This document shows, one piece after another, positions 1 to 9,297 of a DNA stretch of 64,000 nucleotides. Source of the stretch: Liriodendron chinense (taxonomy: Eukaryota; Streptophyta; Magnoliopsida; Magnoliales; Magnoliaceae); NCBI GenBank assembly GCA_003013855.2, contig PVNU02000424.1:2046001-2110000 (forward strand), written 5' to 3'. The stretch's first letter is position 1. Every line of letters begins with the position of its first letter. The notes beneath the pieces were generated by a model. It ran no database searches, had not been told where the DNA came from, and saw only the letters and a list, made by a program, of their open reading frames with translations. The translations under genes were made by a program, and so were the position numbers.

Positions 1-1
1 G

Positions 2-484
2 TCACGATACAGCCAGCGGGATGAGCCTGGCTCCAGTAGTGCACCTGCAGGTCCTGCACCTACAAGTTCTGCACCGCAATCTACACCAACAGATCTGGAA
101 CATCAGCATGCGTATGACTATGATCCGAGAAATTATGGGTATTCTTACAGCCAATGAGATTATAGGGAACCTGTTCCACCACTTTCATGTTGGAGTAGTC
201 CTCCTGACGCTGTTCCACATCTACCATATGAACCAAATCCAAGTTATTTATTTCAATCTCAACAGCCCGAATACGAGTACCAGTATGGGCATGGCTATTC
301 GACGGGCACTAATAAATATCCTTACTCAGGGTCAGAATATTTGCCTAGTCAGGATCGGTCATTATTAGGTTTCGTTGACCTGGTCTTTCCCTCTGACACT
401 GAATATTATGGACATGCAACAATAAGACCGCAACAACCCGATGATGATGACAATGACGACGTGGAGGTTGAGCAACCACAATAA
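2..484 (+). pseudogene. hAT-like transposase, C-terminal tail (partial, one in-frame stop)
   Basis: The frame starting at base 2 gives a Ser/Pro/Gln/Tyr-rich low-complexity tail with YGYSYSQ, YEYQYGHGYSTGT and YPYSGSEY, then a run of Asp (DDDDNDDVEVEQPQ) and a TAA at 482-484. A TGA at 155-157 interrupts it. Tyr/Gly-rich tails ending in an acidic stretch occur in plant BED-finger/hAT-dimerisation transposase-like proteins. The DNA 0.7 kb downstream ends in a hAT-type terminus, which fits. The catalytic and dimerisation regions lie outside the window, so the family call rests on tail composition and context only. The methionine-initiated frame at 21-368 is a shadow with no family character. Confidence 0.45.
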
Positions 485-1133
485 AGCAGGTTTTCATTTT
501 GGTGGTGAGTTCCGGTTTGGTGAGTCTTTTCCATTACCCGCATGGTCATACATTCACCAAAAAAACACACTTTACATTGTTGAACTTGTGTTTAAAATAA
601 CTCCCCTGACAAGTGACAACCAGTCAAGTAATCTTTAATCAACATGCTTGCAGGGGAGTATATCAGGTACTACTAATTTTTTTTTCTACTTTAGAATGTT
701 CAATTGGCAGGACAAGAGTCGGTCATAGATTCAAGATAAGAGAAGTCTTAATACATTATTTTTTGCAAGTCCTCAGTCCTCACTCCTCACTCCTCAGGTA
801 TGTAAATAAATTGTAAATAATATAAAGTAAATTATAAAAAATAATAATACATGTAAAAATTGAAATACTTTGATGTTACATTTATTCTAATATGCATATT
901 ATTGGAATTAGACAGTTAGAAATTTGAATTTATAAGTTTTGCAGTTAATTCCAGGTTATCAGCTTCATAAATTCATCAGACAGCCCGATACAGCTTTTTC
1001 ACCAAAGAGTAGACCGCTTCACCACCATACACATGTTCAAAATTATAAATGAATGCATATTTGGGATGTTTGGAATTTTCTGGATTTAATCCATATTTTT
1101 TTAGAATTTTTTGGCAAAAAAAAAAAAAAAAAT
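485..1133. other. 3' non-coding part of the hAT-like element
   Basis: AT-rich sequence with no credible coding region. It lies between the transposase-like stop codon and the palindromic sub-terminal repeats, so it is probably the 3' untranslated and sub-terminal part of that transposon. It ends in an A-tract at about 1115-1132. Confidence 0.3.
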
Positions 1134-1150
1134 TGAACCGTTACGGGGGG
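995..1150 (+). repeat. Diverged dispersed repeat, copy 1
   Basis: Shares an ordered series of blocks with 3293-3441: ttttcaccaaagag, a 'ccaccatacacatgttcaaaa'-like block, 'gcatatttggga', 'ttggaattttctgg', and a poly-T/A stretch leading into 'accgttacgg'. By eye the copies are clearly related but diverged. They probably derive from the sub-terminal region of the same transposon family. Confidence 0.5.
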
Positions 1151-1251
1151 CGTATCGGCCGATACGGCCTCGTATCGGCCGATACGGTCCGTATCCGTAT
1201 CAGAAACGGTGGGCACCGTTACGCCCACCGATACCGCTACGGGACACCTTG
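1134..1251 (+). repeat. hAT-type right end with double 16-bp palindrome
   Basis: Two perfect 16-bp palindromes, cgtatcggccgatacg, lie at 1151-1166 and 1171-1186, followed by further cgtat/cggtg inverted motifs and a terminus cgggacaccttg ending near 1251. Read from the other strand this end begins CAAGGTGTCCCG, close to hAT terminal repeats of the CA-G-TGTCCC kind. The left end is outside the window, so the terminal repeat and its 8-bp duplication cannot be confirmed. Clustered sub-terminal palindromes are typical transposase-binding sites of hAT elements. Confidence 0.5.
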
Positions 1252-2111
1252 TCAATCATCCAAGTAGTAGTAGGTGGCTTTCATACATGTGACTTGTGGT
1301 TTCGATTAGACATTATTAATTTAAGTGGTTTGCTTAGAAAGTTGTTGATGTGATGATGATTTGATTTGGTGTATATATGTGGATTGGCTTTTGATAAATG
1401 ATAATTAATAACTTGTTTGAATATGCTTGTACTTGAGAAAATGAATCATCGTTTAGGCATTTTTATATATTTGTTTGTTTTTTCCTTACAATTTACCATA
1501 TTTTTTTCTATTTATAAACCAAAAAATAGAAGTATCATGTAGCTTACACTACTTACACTACACGCTACAAGGGCTGAACACTACACAACACACTACCGCT
1601 ATTTAAAATATTGGTTCTACTATGAAAGATGCTATGCGAGCCATCTTAGAGGACACAAACTATGAAGAAACAAAAGTAAGTGGTATTCTCTGCCATCCAA
1701 CTAGAGAGTCAGTGACAAAAGTTCACAACAGGAACATTGGCCTCAATCAATAGCTCCTATCAAAGCATGCGAAGGAGTGAGAGAAAGGCAGATGACCGCG
1801 ATGGCCTAATACCCGCTATCAACTTGATGACGAGTTTTTCCAAATCCAAGAAGGATAATGCAAGCATATGTGATCCCAAGAAGCATGCAATGAAGACATG
1901 GGTCCCCAAAAAAAGCAATTTACACAGCTCATTCGATGGCCCCACATATAGGGTTGTGTTTAGAGATTTTTTAAGTAGATTTGGATCCCACGTATGATTG
2001 TAAATTGATTCTTTAAAGTCTTTACTAAGCAAAGATTTTTTGGAAGCATCTTTAATAAGGTCTTATATTTCATTAAAACATTACTAGTTTTCTGTTGTGG
2101 CCCTTGTGAGA
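1252..2111. other. Unassigned AT-rich sequence, short coding remnants
   Basis: No intact gene. The segment 1621-1997 contains short open stretches (one ends in KTWVPKKSN) that might be worn Copia-type gag or linker sequence; this is weak. A repetitive cac/tac-rich stretch at 1550-1600 resembles MITE sub-termini. Nothing else can be supported. Confidence 0.25.
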
Positions 2112-2134
2112 GATTTGTATCTTTAGGGATCTTT

Positions 2135-3018
2135 TTTTTTTTTTTTTTTTTTGGGGGGGGGGGGGGGTGGGGGGGTAGGTAACAGTTTTATTATAAAAGA
2201 AGAGCTAAGGCCAAGAATAGCCAAGACAAATTACATGGTAGACCAAGAAAATGATGAGAGGAAACACTCAACAAGAGCCTTAACATTTAAGATCCAGTCC
2301 ATTACATCCATTTTTTCCCTTCTAAAGACCTCCGGAACTAAAACACCAAGAAACTCTCCCATAACTTACTAGCAAAGGGACTGAATAAAGAAATGGCCAA
2401 CTGACTCCTCATTTTGCATACACAACATGCAGGCATTAGCGATCACCACCTTCCTCTCCCGAAGATTATCAATTGTATGCACCTTATTCCTTCCCACCAG
2501 CCACGCCAAAGCTACTCCCTTAAGGGGAGACCCATAGTGTCAAACAAAAGTATTGTGCCCCTTAGGGGGAGCCCCTAGTGCCAAACAAAAGTAGTTTGCC
2601 CCTTCTGCTCTCCTGAAGATTTCCCGAGAATCAACCTGTAGAAGGAGCAAACTAAGAACTAACCGGACTTTTCTTTATTCCGTACCAAGACACCCGTAAC
2701 ACCCAAAAGAGGACATATACTATGAAGTCGCTCCAAGTTTCCAACAGACTAATGAGCTCAACCTCTTCTTTCAATATGGGGGAGGCCGAACCACCCCATT
2801 ACCCAAAACTAAATAGCACTAAGCTATGGGAATGTTCACTTCCAAAGATAATCTAGCTAAACTCGAAAAATCATCACGTGGCACCTTCTTACCTATCCAA
2901 ACATCCTCCCAAAACCGAATCCTCTTTCTATCTCCTAAAGAGAATCTGATCCCCTCCTTGAACTTGTTCCCCAACCTGGTAACAGTCTTCCACAATGTTG
3001 ATTTATATGATTGGATAT
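2135..3018 (-). mobile_element. LINE (L1-type), 5'-truncated, degenerate
   Basis: The minus-strand peptide around 2819-3000 contains GIRFSLGDRKRIRFWEDVWIG, the segment between RT and the zinc-binding domain of plant L1 LINEs. The element ends on its 3' side in a long A/C tract (plus-strand T/G run, 2131-2176). Flanking 23-bp direct repeats at 2112-2134 and 3019-3041 differ at two positions and share the core agggatcttt. This is the target-site duplication of a target-primed insertion. Internal frames are broken, so it is inactive. The open frame continuing to 3100 crosses the insertion edge by chance. Confidence 0.75.
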
Positions 3019-3041
3019 GATTTATATCTTGAGGGATCTTT

Positions 3042-4094
3042 GAATATGATTTATATCCCAAATAATAAAGTCTAGATTTATACAATCTCTTTGAATCCAT
3101 CTTTTGTCTTTGGCTTATATAAAGACTTATAAGGCCATTGTAAGGAGATGATGAATAGTGAGATTGGACTAAGAAGAAGTATTAGTTTGGGCAAAATATT
3201 CTCTTGTTGAGGGAGAAAACCCAACAAATCAACCTCTTTGAATTGTATGGACCATTAGAAAAATCATCAAACAAGCTAAGAGCCGAGGTAGCATTTTCAC
3301 CAAAGAATGGACTGCACCATCATAGACATATTCAAAACCACAAAAGAATACATATTTGGAATCCTCTCAATATTTCAAATTTCTTGAACATTTATTTGGA
3401 TTTTTTTCCTTAAAATTTTAACCATTACAAGGCGTAACAGTAACGGTGGAGAGAACTGGCTTGAAGGATAGGCATCGGCATTCTTTAGTTATCAGCGGCA
3501 TTGATCAAAGTAATCCTAGCCATAAGATTTGGGTTTTTTATTTCTAGAAACTTGATGATATCTAAACAGGAGTCCTTAGGATAATTAAGATTAAATTTGT
3601 ACTTTTAAAACTTTTATTTTCCACTACATTTCGAAAATCCTAACATTAGGAGCATCCATGCACTTAAATTAATAATATGATAATAAATAAATGTATAAGA
3701 GCAACAACTAACTCAATCTGAAGTAGCTATCCTTGTTGTCACAAACTATTGTGGTCGCCTTTATGAATCCTATTTCTCCAACCATTCTTATTTAAGGGCA
3801 TATTCTCCACCTCAATCCAAGTCCTTTTAAATCTTCCTCCCATCCCCTTTTATGGCCCTTCAGCCCTAATCAATGTTCGCCTCCTTACCAAAGTCATGTC
3901 CAGTCTTTGTTGTAACTCATCTAAAGTATACATATAAAATCTACCATAAAAAAGGGAATATTAAGGTCACATTATTTCATATTACATTATTATTTACAGT
4001 CTTACTGTCATTTCATATATAACCCTCATGATCATGATCTTCGTCGTATACAACGAATGTACAATATCAACATCACATTTATCATATGTCAGTA
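3042..4094. other. Unassigned region with possible LTR remnant
   Basis: No gene. A TATA-like 'tatataaag' near 3116-3124 lies in sequence resembling an LTR R/U5 region. The second copy of the 995-1150 repeat occupies 3293-3441. From 3460 to 4094 I see only AT-rich intergenic-type or intronic sequence. If the aconitase gene is intact, all of this would be intron. Confidence 0.3.
3293..3441 (+). repeat. Diverged dispersed repeat, copy 2
   Basis: Partner of the repeat at 995-1150: the same block order (ttttcaccaaagaa, 'catattcaaaacca', 'acatatttggaat', then a T-rich stretch and 'accattacaaggcg'), but it lacks the cgtatcggccgatacg palindromes that follow copy 1. Confidence 0.45.
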
Positions 4095-4113
4095 ATTTAT
4101 AAATGAGAAATCT

Positions 4114-5523
4114 CTTGTTTTTTTTTAGAGATAACTAAAATTTTATTCAAAAGCTCGCGAAGCAAGAAAAAAATACAAGACCCACAAAGAGAACCCAAAC
4201 CGCTAGAAAGGAAAGGCAGTCGGGGGCTGCCTTAACATAGACCACCCAATCCTTCACAAGACCTTTGATGCAAGCAATCACCTCTTTCACCCCCACTTCC
4301 GCATTCTAGAAGCAACACCTATTCCTGGAACCCCATATGGGCCAAAATGAGCAATCACCTAGCAGCTCGATGATCCTTACCAACTATGTAACCATACCAC
4401 GCCCAGTGTTTGAAATATCGGTATCGCGTTACGTATCGCACCCTTGGAATACAAATATGTATCGGTTATCGCATGGGATATATCAGTTGTATCGCGTAAT
4501 GTATCGCTATTATTGGAAACATGGGGAAACATTGGGAAATTGGTCGAATTTTTAATGGAACTTCAATGATTATTAAAAAAGACATCAATACACTTAAAAA
4601 TCAAAGCATTACAAAAAACAAGTGCACATAATAGGTTTTCTATGTATGGGGTCCTAATCTATGCACCGTCTAACTGAATTGATGCAAGTATATTAAAAGT
4701 CTATTCATATAATTTATAAATGTAAGAAGACGTGTGGAAACACAAGCAATACATTCAAAAGAAAAGAAGAATTACTAGATCATATTACATACCCGTTTGA
4801 TTTTATGTTTGGACACAGATTGCAACCAATTTTCGAGAAATTGGATTTTTTTTTTTCAATTTTCCACAACTCGGCCCATTTCCTCCCAATCTCGAAATTG
4901 AAGCTCCCAGTTCATGATTTTTCATACAAATTTGTAACAATTTGACACTGATTTAATATGATTTACAGAAAAAAAACATAAAAAATCGAAAATGCTCATC
5001 AGATCAAACATGTGGGATATATCGCATAACTTGTGTGTTTCGTATCGCACAGGTCGGATACAAGATATATCGTGGGATATATCGGCCGATATCGTCGATA
5101 CTTAAAACACTGACCACGCCCATAGCAAGTCCTCGACCGATCTCGGCATAACCCAATGAACGTGAAGCAGAGAAAAGAAATGGTCTTAAACTGCCTTGGC
5201 AAACAGGCAATGAATGAAGAGATGGTCGATCGTTTCCCCATCTCCCATACACATCAAACAGATGTTCAGATGGTCATCGCTCTTCTTTGGAGGTTGTCTA
5301 TAGTAAGAATTCTCTTTCGGCCAACCAACAAAACAAAAGCAATGATCCATGGAGGAGCCCCATAGAACCAATGATTAAAAGGATGAGTCGGGGCCTTCCA
5401 GAGGGATTGGGCAGAAATGAAAGACTGGAGAGATTTTACTGAAAACTTCTTAGATTTAGTTCCATCCCAAAGGACTATTTCTTCTTTCGATCTTTCCAAC
5501 GTGACCCACTGAAGGAGGGCTAG
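4114..5523 (-). mobile_element. LINE (L1-type), 5'-truncated, with zinc-binding RT tail domain
   Basis: Minus-strand frames between about 5170 and 5500 give the plant LINE zf-RVT domain: a WDGTKSKKFSVKSLQ segment, a run ending in ILTIDNLQRRAM, then CLMCMGDGETIDHLFIHC with the Cys/His metal ligands. The 3' end is a short poly(A) (plus-strand T run 4118-4126) preceded by an ordinary LINE 3' untranslated region. A 19-bp target-site duplication flanks it at 4095-4113 and 5524-5542 with a single mismatch. The 5' part, including the RT catalytic core and endonuclease, is missing as in most LINE copies, and frames are shifted. A hAT MITE later split it at 4404-5112. Confidence 0.85.
4404..5112. mobile_element. 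hAT-family MITE nested in the LINE
   Basis: Starts cagtgtttgaaatatcg and ends in a sequence whose complement starts cagtgttttaagtatcg, so it has imperfect terminal inverted repeats beginning CAGTGTTT. It is flanked by a perfect 8-bp duplication, accacgcc, at 4396-4403 and 5113-5120. CA-G termini plus an 8-bp duplication are diagnostic of hAT. Sub-terminal sequence is rich in atcg/cgat words (atatcggccgatat near 5083). It has no coding capacity and is about 709 bp long. Removing it and one duplication rejoins the LINE reading frame region. Confidence 0.88.
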
Positions 5524-5542
5524 ATTTATATATGAGAAATCT

Positions 5543-5994
5543 TATTAAAAATAAAACGAAATGAAAAATTGCTTAGTTTGTCCCATGGACTCCTCAAATT
5601 CAACCTCAATATATAGTACTTCTCCCCAGGCTTCCTTAGAAGTTCACATCAGAACCTGAAAATCATTCTCATAACTCGCTGAATCATGTTTCCTCCATTA
5701 CCAGAGTACCGTGACATTCATGAAGAATAAACATTCAGTTTCTCAAAAATTCATAATTCTAATGAAAAACAAACCATAAACCACTTGGGATGATAAATCA
5801 GAAAATTGAATTTCTACCCTGCAGACTTATAGAGAGAGCTGAAACAGAGTGGACCTTTTTAATGGCTTTCCTTTATTCCAAGGATTGGGATGTATGTACA
5901 TGTGCACATACATGTGTCTAGTCTAAGTTATGCATGTATCAAAGTCAGTACCGTGTAATGGATGAATCAAAAGTAATCTGAAAATACCACTTAC
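5543..5994 (-). other. Start of aconitase intron 4
   Basis: On the minus strand this follows the exon-4 donor (GTAAGT at 5994-5989). No stretch encodes the expected next aconitase block, so it is intron. The LINE with its MITE then lies inside the same putative intron. This assumes the rest of the gene continues beyond the left edge of the window. Confidence 0.45.
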
Positions 5995-6643
5995 CAATGG
6001 GTTAATCTTATTCGGATCACTACCAAGCTTGTTCATCGCGTCACGCATGCACGCAAGATCGACCACAGCCGGAACACCAGTAAAATCCTGATAATGGAAA
6101 ATAAAGGCATTGCCAATAATCCAAAAAAATAATAATAATAAGAACTTAAAATAAACAATTGAAGAATCTGTATGCAAATCATTCTCAATCATCACCTGCA
6201 GAAGCACACGGGCCGGCTTGAATGGAATCTCAACCTGCTTTGGAGAAGTGTTCTCCCAATCGATGATCTTCTCGACATCTTTTGCCGTGACTTGGAACTC
6301 ATCACAGTTACGGATAGCGGATTCAAGAAGAATTTTAATGGAATAAGGAAGTTTATCTACAGCACAATCATCCAAAAACAGATCAGAAGTTCTGAATTCA
6401 TCAAATCTCAAAAAATAAAAATAAAAACAAAAACAAAATCTCGAAAAGAATACCGATTCTTGGATCTTTGAGAGCAGGCAAGCTGAAGTACTTCCCGAAT
6501 TCACCACCACCAGGTTTCGACAACGGTGTCAAGATACTCTCGAAAGAATTACAAGTAGCTAAAATCCACAGAGAAAAGATGAACAATCAGAAGAAAACAA
6601 ATAGAATCTTCCGAAATCGGTAAAGACGTTCTGAGATACCCAT
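5995..6643 (-). CDS. ACO: Aconitate hydratase, exons 1 (end) to 4, N-terminal part
   Basis: Aconitase interconverts citrate and isocitrate via cis-aconitate using a [4Fe-4S] cluster, in the TCA and glyoxylate cycles; plants have cytosolic and mitochondrial forms. Four exons are visible: the ATG at 6643-6641 plus one base (to 6640), 6558-6454, 6356-6196 and 6087-5995. Introns of 81, 97 and 108 nt all have GT-AG ends. The joined exons encode about 121 residues in one frame, with the family blocks LSKPGGGEFGKYFSLPAL, LPYSIKILLESAIRNCDEF, DWENTSPKQVEIPFKPARVL and DFTGVPAVVDLACMRDAMNK. The remaining ~780 residues, with the cluster-binding cysteines, are not in the window: no further exon is recognisable between 5990 and 1. 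Either intron 4 exceeds 5.9 kb or the gene is truncated. Start choice: the first AUG downstream of the TATA box, but see the presequence entry. Confidence 0.93.
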
Positions 6644-6820
6644 GGTGGCGATCCGGCGCTCGAAGCGCTCAACAATGGCGGCGGAAGATCGGACGAAGGC
6701 GCGGAGGCTGAGCGGGGACCGAGAGCAGGAGTAGAAGCGAGGGAGAGGAGTGGAAGAAGGAGAAAGAGATATGCGATTAGGGTTTGGAGGAGAGAAGGGT
6801 AGGTGGGGTTTGGGAGAGTG
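6644..6820 (-). other. Aconitase leader: AUG-less mitochondrial-presequence-like frame
   Basis: Upstream of the first AUG the same frame stays open to a TAA at 6862-6860 inside the TATA box. It reads ISLSPSSTPLPRF from 6772, then SPLSLRAFVR and IVERFERRIATM immediately before the main product. Plant mitochondrial aconitases have a very similar RSPLSLRA...IERFERKIATMA junction. The stretch is rich in Ser, Arg and Leu with almost no acid, as expected of a transit peptide, but has no in-frame ATG. An ATA at 6772-6770 sits where a start could have been. It may be a relic after loss of the start, use a near-cognate start, or be reached from an unrecognised upstream exon. Confidence 0.6.
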
Positions 6821-6853
6821 GGAGGAGGAGAGGGAGAGTGGGGGCGCGTGACG

Positions 6854-6862
6854 TTTTTATAA
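6854..6862 (-). promoter_or_regulatory. Aconitase TATA box
   Basis: The complement reads ttataaaaacg, about 210 nt upstream of the first AUG, followed by a CT-rich leader typical of plant 5' untranslated regions. Transcription would start near 6820-6830. A (GA)7-8 tract (CT on the coding strand) lies about 50 bp further upstream, at 6911-6925. Confidence 0.6.
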
Positions 6863-7351
6863 GGTGGAGAGCTTTTAGCAGCATGTCGTGCCCTCGTACA
6901 TACTATATACGAGAGAGAGAGAGAGTACTGTTTAGTGCGAAATATTGCGATTTGGAATTATTGGGATATCTTTTATGAGAAGATCACATGCGTGCTTACG
7001 GAAGCGAGAGAAAATGCGGTAGGTGAGAAATGTGCTTCTGTCTCCGCTTTTTAAATTCGTTTTATATTTAAATTCGTTTTATATACACATATGTAGAGAG
7101 AGACGAGAGCTGGGTTGAGAGGAGTGAAGAGGAGCGAAGAGGAGGAGAGCTGGGTTTAAGAGGGGAGAGAAAACTGGATTGACAGAGGGAGGAGGGGAGG
7201 GGGAGTCGACTGGGCGTGCGGTAAGCGCGCGCCCCTCAGCTGACTCACTTGCGTTCTCGGTGGTCAGCGCGGAGAGACTTCTTGGTACCTGGTAAGGATA
7301 AATATGATACGTGTCCATGCACCTTTCTACGATGAACACGCGTTTTGAGTG
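6863..7351 (-). promoter_or_regulatory. Aconitase upstream region
   Basis: Non-coding and purine-rich on the plus strand. It contains the (GA)n tract at 6911-6925 and another GA-rich stretch at about 7090-7210. The palindromic MITE at 7352-7877 limits the unique promoter sequence to roughly 490 bp. No gene is seen on the opposite strand; the open frame at 7079-7447 is low-complexity. Confidence 0.4.
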
Positions 7352-7877
7352 GGGAGCGGATTCGGTGAGACCCCGGATCCACTGAGGTGGGTGGGACCCC
7401 GACTGTGGGGCCACTGTGATGAGTGTGACTACATCCACGCCGTCCATCCGTATTGAAAGTTCATTTTAAGGCATGATCCGAGAAATGAAGCAGTTCCAAA
7501 TCCCAAATGGGCCATAGTACAGGAAACAGTGGTGATAAACCATTAAAAACTTCTCGTGGGCTACAAAAGCTTTGGATCAAGATGATATTTATATAGTCTC
7601 TTCATCTAGGTGCTTGTGACCTTATCAACGGATTGGATGGAAAATAAACATTCCGGTGGAATCCAGGAAGTTTTCAATGGTACAGATTCAATCATAACTG
7701 TTTCTGTGGTGTGGTCCACATAAGATTTGAGTCAGCTTCATTTTCGGAATCATTCCCTAAAATGAGCTTTCAAAATGGTTGGACGGTGTGGATTTAAGAC
7801 ATATACATCACTGTGAGCCCCACAGTCAGGGGTCCCACCCACCTAGGTGGATCCGGGGTCTCACTTAATCCGCTCCC
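7352..7877. mobile_element. Palindromic (fold-back) MITE
   Basis: Left end gggagcggattcggtgagac is mirrored by the right end (complement gggagcggattaagtgagac). Matching arms continue inward for about 250 bp on each side, so the whole 526-bp element could fold into one hairpin. The inner arms contain the 'ccgtccatcc' and 'gtggtccacat' words of the MITE family also found at about 9.0 and 45-47 kb. No unambiguous target-site duplication was seen. No coding capacity. Confidence 0.8.
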
Positions 7878-7986
7878 GGTTATGCTTCCAATTGATTAAT
7901 TACAAATCTTTTAGTAGCAGCTGAATGTGGACCATTAGGGCTGTTTGGTTTTCACACATCCGATGAAATTACTGATAGTGATGACT

Positions 7987-8734
7987 ACAGGTGGGCAACG
8001 ATCCTAGCAAGCCGAGTTAGCTCTAGTTTTGTTTGGCTTGTTTTTGTGCCATCTCAATTTGTAGATCGACTTGGTTTGGGTTTCAAGCCGACTCATGCGG
8101 CCCGAGTTTGGTTTGCACCAGAAAAATCTAATTCAATGCAGGATTGGTTTGGTCGAAAATTTCGAGCCAGGCCAGGCCAAGTTCAAAGAGGTGGCAGCTC
8201 TTTTTTTTACTTGTTTATTTAAATAGAAAATAATTTAAAAAGTTAGAAAAAAAAAAAAGTACAAATGTATCTGATTATATGACATTCAACATCCTTTGCA
8301 GCTTCAAAATAGACAGGTAAGGGCATTTTCCAAACAAAAGTACACAAGCATAATTTTATAAGTGCGCAAGAATAGTGTACTATGTATTATCCATGATGAT
8401 CATGTATATGCATTATCCATGCTGTCCATCTGTTTTACATATCATTGTAGGACATGATCCCAAAATGGAATCATATTCAAAGCTCAAGTGGATCACACCA
8501 TAGGAAACAGTGTGCTTACAATCTACGAGCCAAATCAAGCCGAATCAAACCGAACTGAATCAAATCAAGCTTCGAGTCGAGCTGAGCCGAGCCGGCAATG
8601 CCCTCGTTTGAGCTTGGTTTGTTTTTTCAAACAAGCTTGACTCCGAGGCTTGGTTTGGTTTGAACTTCCATTTGAACCAATCCAAGCCAAGCTTTTTCAA
8701 ACCAATCCGAGCTGGCTTGGTTTGTGCCCAGCTA
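7987..8734. mobile_element. Non-autonomous TIR element with 11-bp duplication (MULE-like)
   Basis: Ends acaggtgggcaacg and, in complement, tagctgggcacaaa; both sub-termini are full of 'gagccgagc'-like words. An identical 11-bp repeat, tagtgatgact, flanks it at 7976-7986 and 8735-8745. An 8-bp hAT duplication inside that repeat cannot be excluded, but 9-11 bp favours Mutator-like elements. It is about 748 bp, has no transposase, and carries half of a palindromic MITE inside. Confidence 0.75.
8380..8520. mobile_element. Single arm of the palindromic MITE family
   Basis: Contains the family words 'gcattatccatgctgtccatc', 'catgatcccaaaatgga', 'ctcaagtggatcacacca' and 'taggaaacagtg' in family order, but only one arm, so it is a half element nested in the TIR element around it. 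Confidence 0.6.
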
Positions 8735-8745
8735 TAGTGATGACT

Positions 8746-8995
8746 CATGGTGTTTGTATGAGAGAGTAATTCGTACCTCGTTGAGGGTGTATTTACAGTC
8801 GGCACCGTCATTACAATTTTACTTCGTAAAGAGCAATTATAGAAAAGAAATCTACTCTGCATCAGGTGCAAGACGGCATGCTTTGGTGGCGACTGAAATG
8901 GAAATGGTGGTCTAGTGGTACGCAGGGCCATCATTGGCATTCAGTAAAATCCAAATCGGACTGCCTACTAGCACAGTACGTCATACCGAGTAAAC
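8746..8995. other. Short unique segment
   Basis: No gene or repeat recognised. It continues the sequence interrupted by the TIR element at 7987-8734. Confidence 0.3.
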
Positions 8996-9297
8996 TCTGA
9001 TGGGCCTACGTGAATGTTTTTGGTTTATCCATTCCGTCCATCCATCTTCCAGCTCATTTTAGAGGTTGAGCCCAAAATTGAAGCATATACTAAGCTCAAG
9101 TGGACCACACCATCCAAAAAGGTGGGAATAATGATTTCCACCATTGAAACCAATCTAAGGCCAATAGTGTGTTTATTTGTCATCCAACCTGTTCATAAAA
9201 TCACTCATACAACAGGGATGAAGGGAAAATACAAATATCAGCCGGATCCAAAACTTATGTGACCCTCAAGAATTTTTCAAAAGTAGACGTTGAGAGA
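8996..9297. mobile_element. Palindromic MITE, truncated at the junction with element A
   Basis: Carries one arm and the centre of the family (tccatccatcttccagctca, caagtggaccacacc, catccaacctgttcat, gggatgaagggaaaat). It stops near 9297, where degenerate Tat-type RT sequence begins, so the boundary is a deletion or recombination point. Confidence 0.65.

Noticed and set aside
21..368. 115-codon methionine-started frame at the window start
   Set aside because: His/Ile-rich frame is a shadow of the hAT-like tail in the neighbouring frame, which has natural composition and an acidic C-terminus.
3110..3250. Complete Copia LTR and primer site near 3.1 kb
   Set aside because: Only a TATA-like box and LTR-like composition are visible; no TG...CA borders or tRNA-Met primer site could be found.
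7079..7447. 122-codon minus-strand open frame upstream of aconitase
   Set aside because: Low-complexity GA/CT-rich DNA running into the MITE arm; no recognisable domain and it crosses the MITE border.
8905..8925. tRNA-like A box 'tggtctagtggta'
   Set aside because: Identical to a tRNA-Gly A box, but there is no B box (ggttcga type), no acceptor-stem pairing and no Pol III terminator at tRNA distance.
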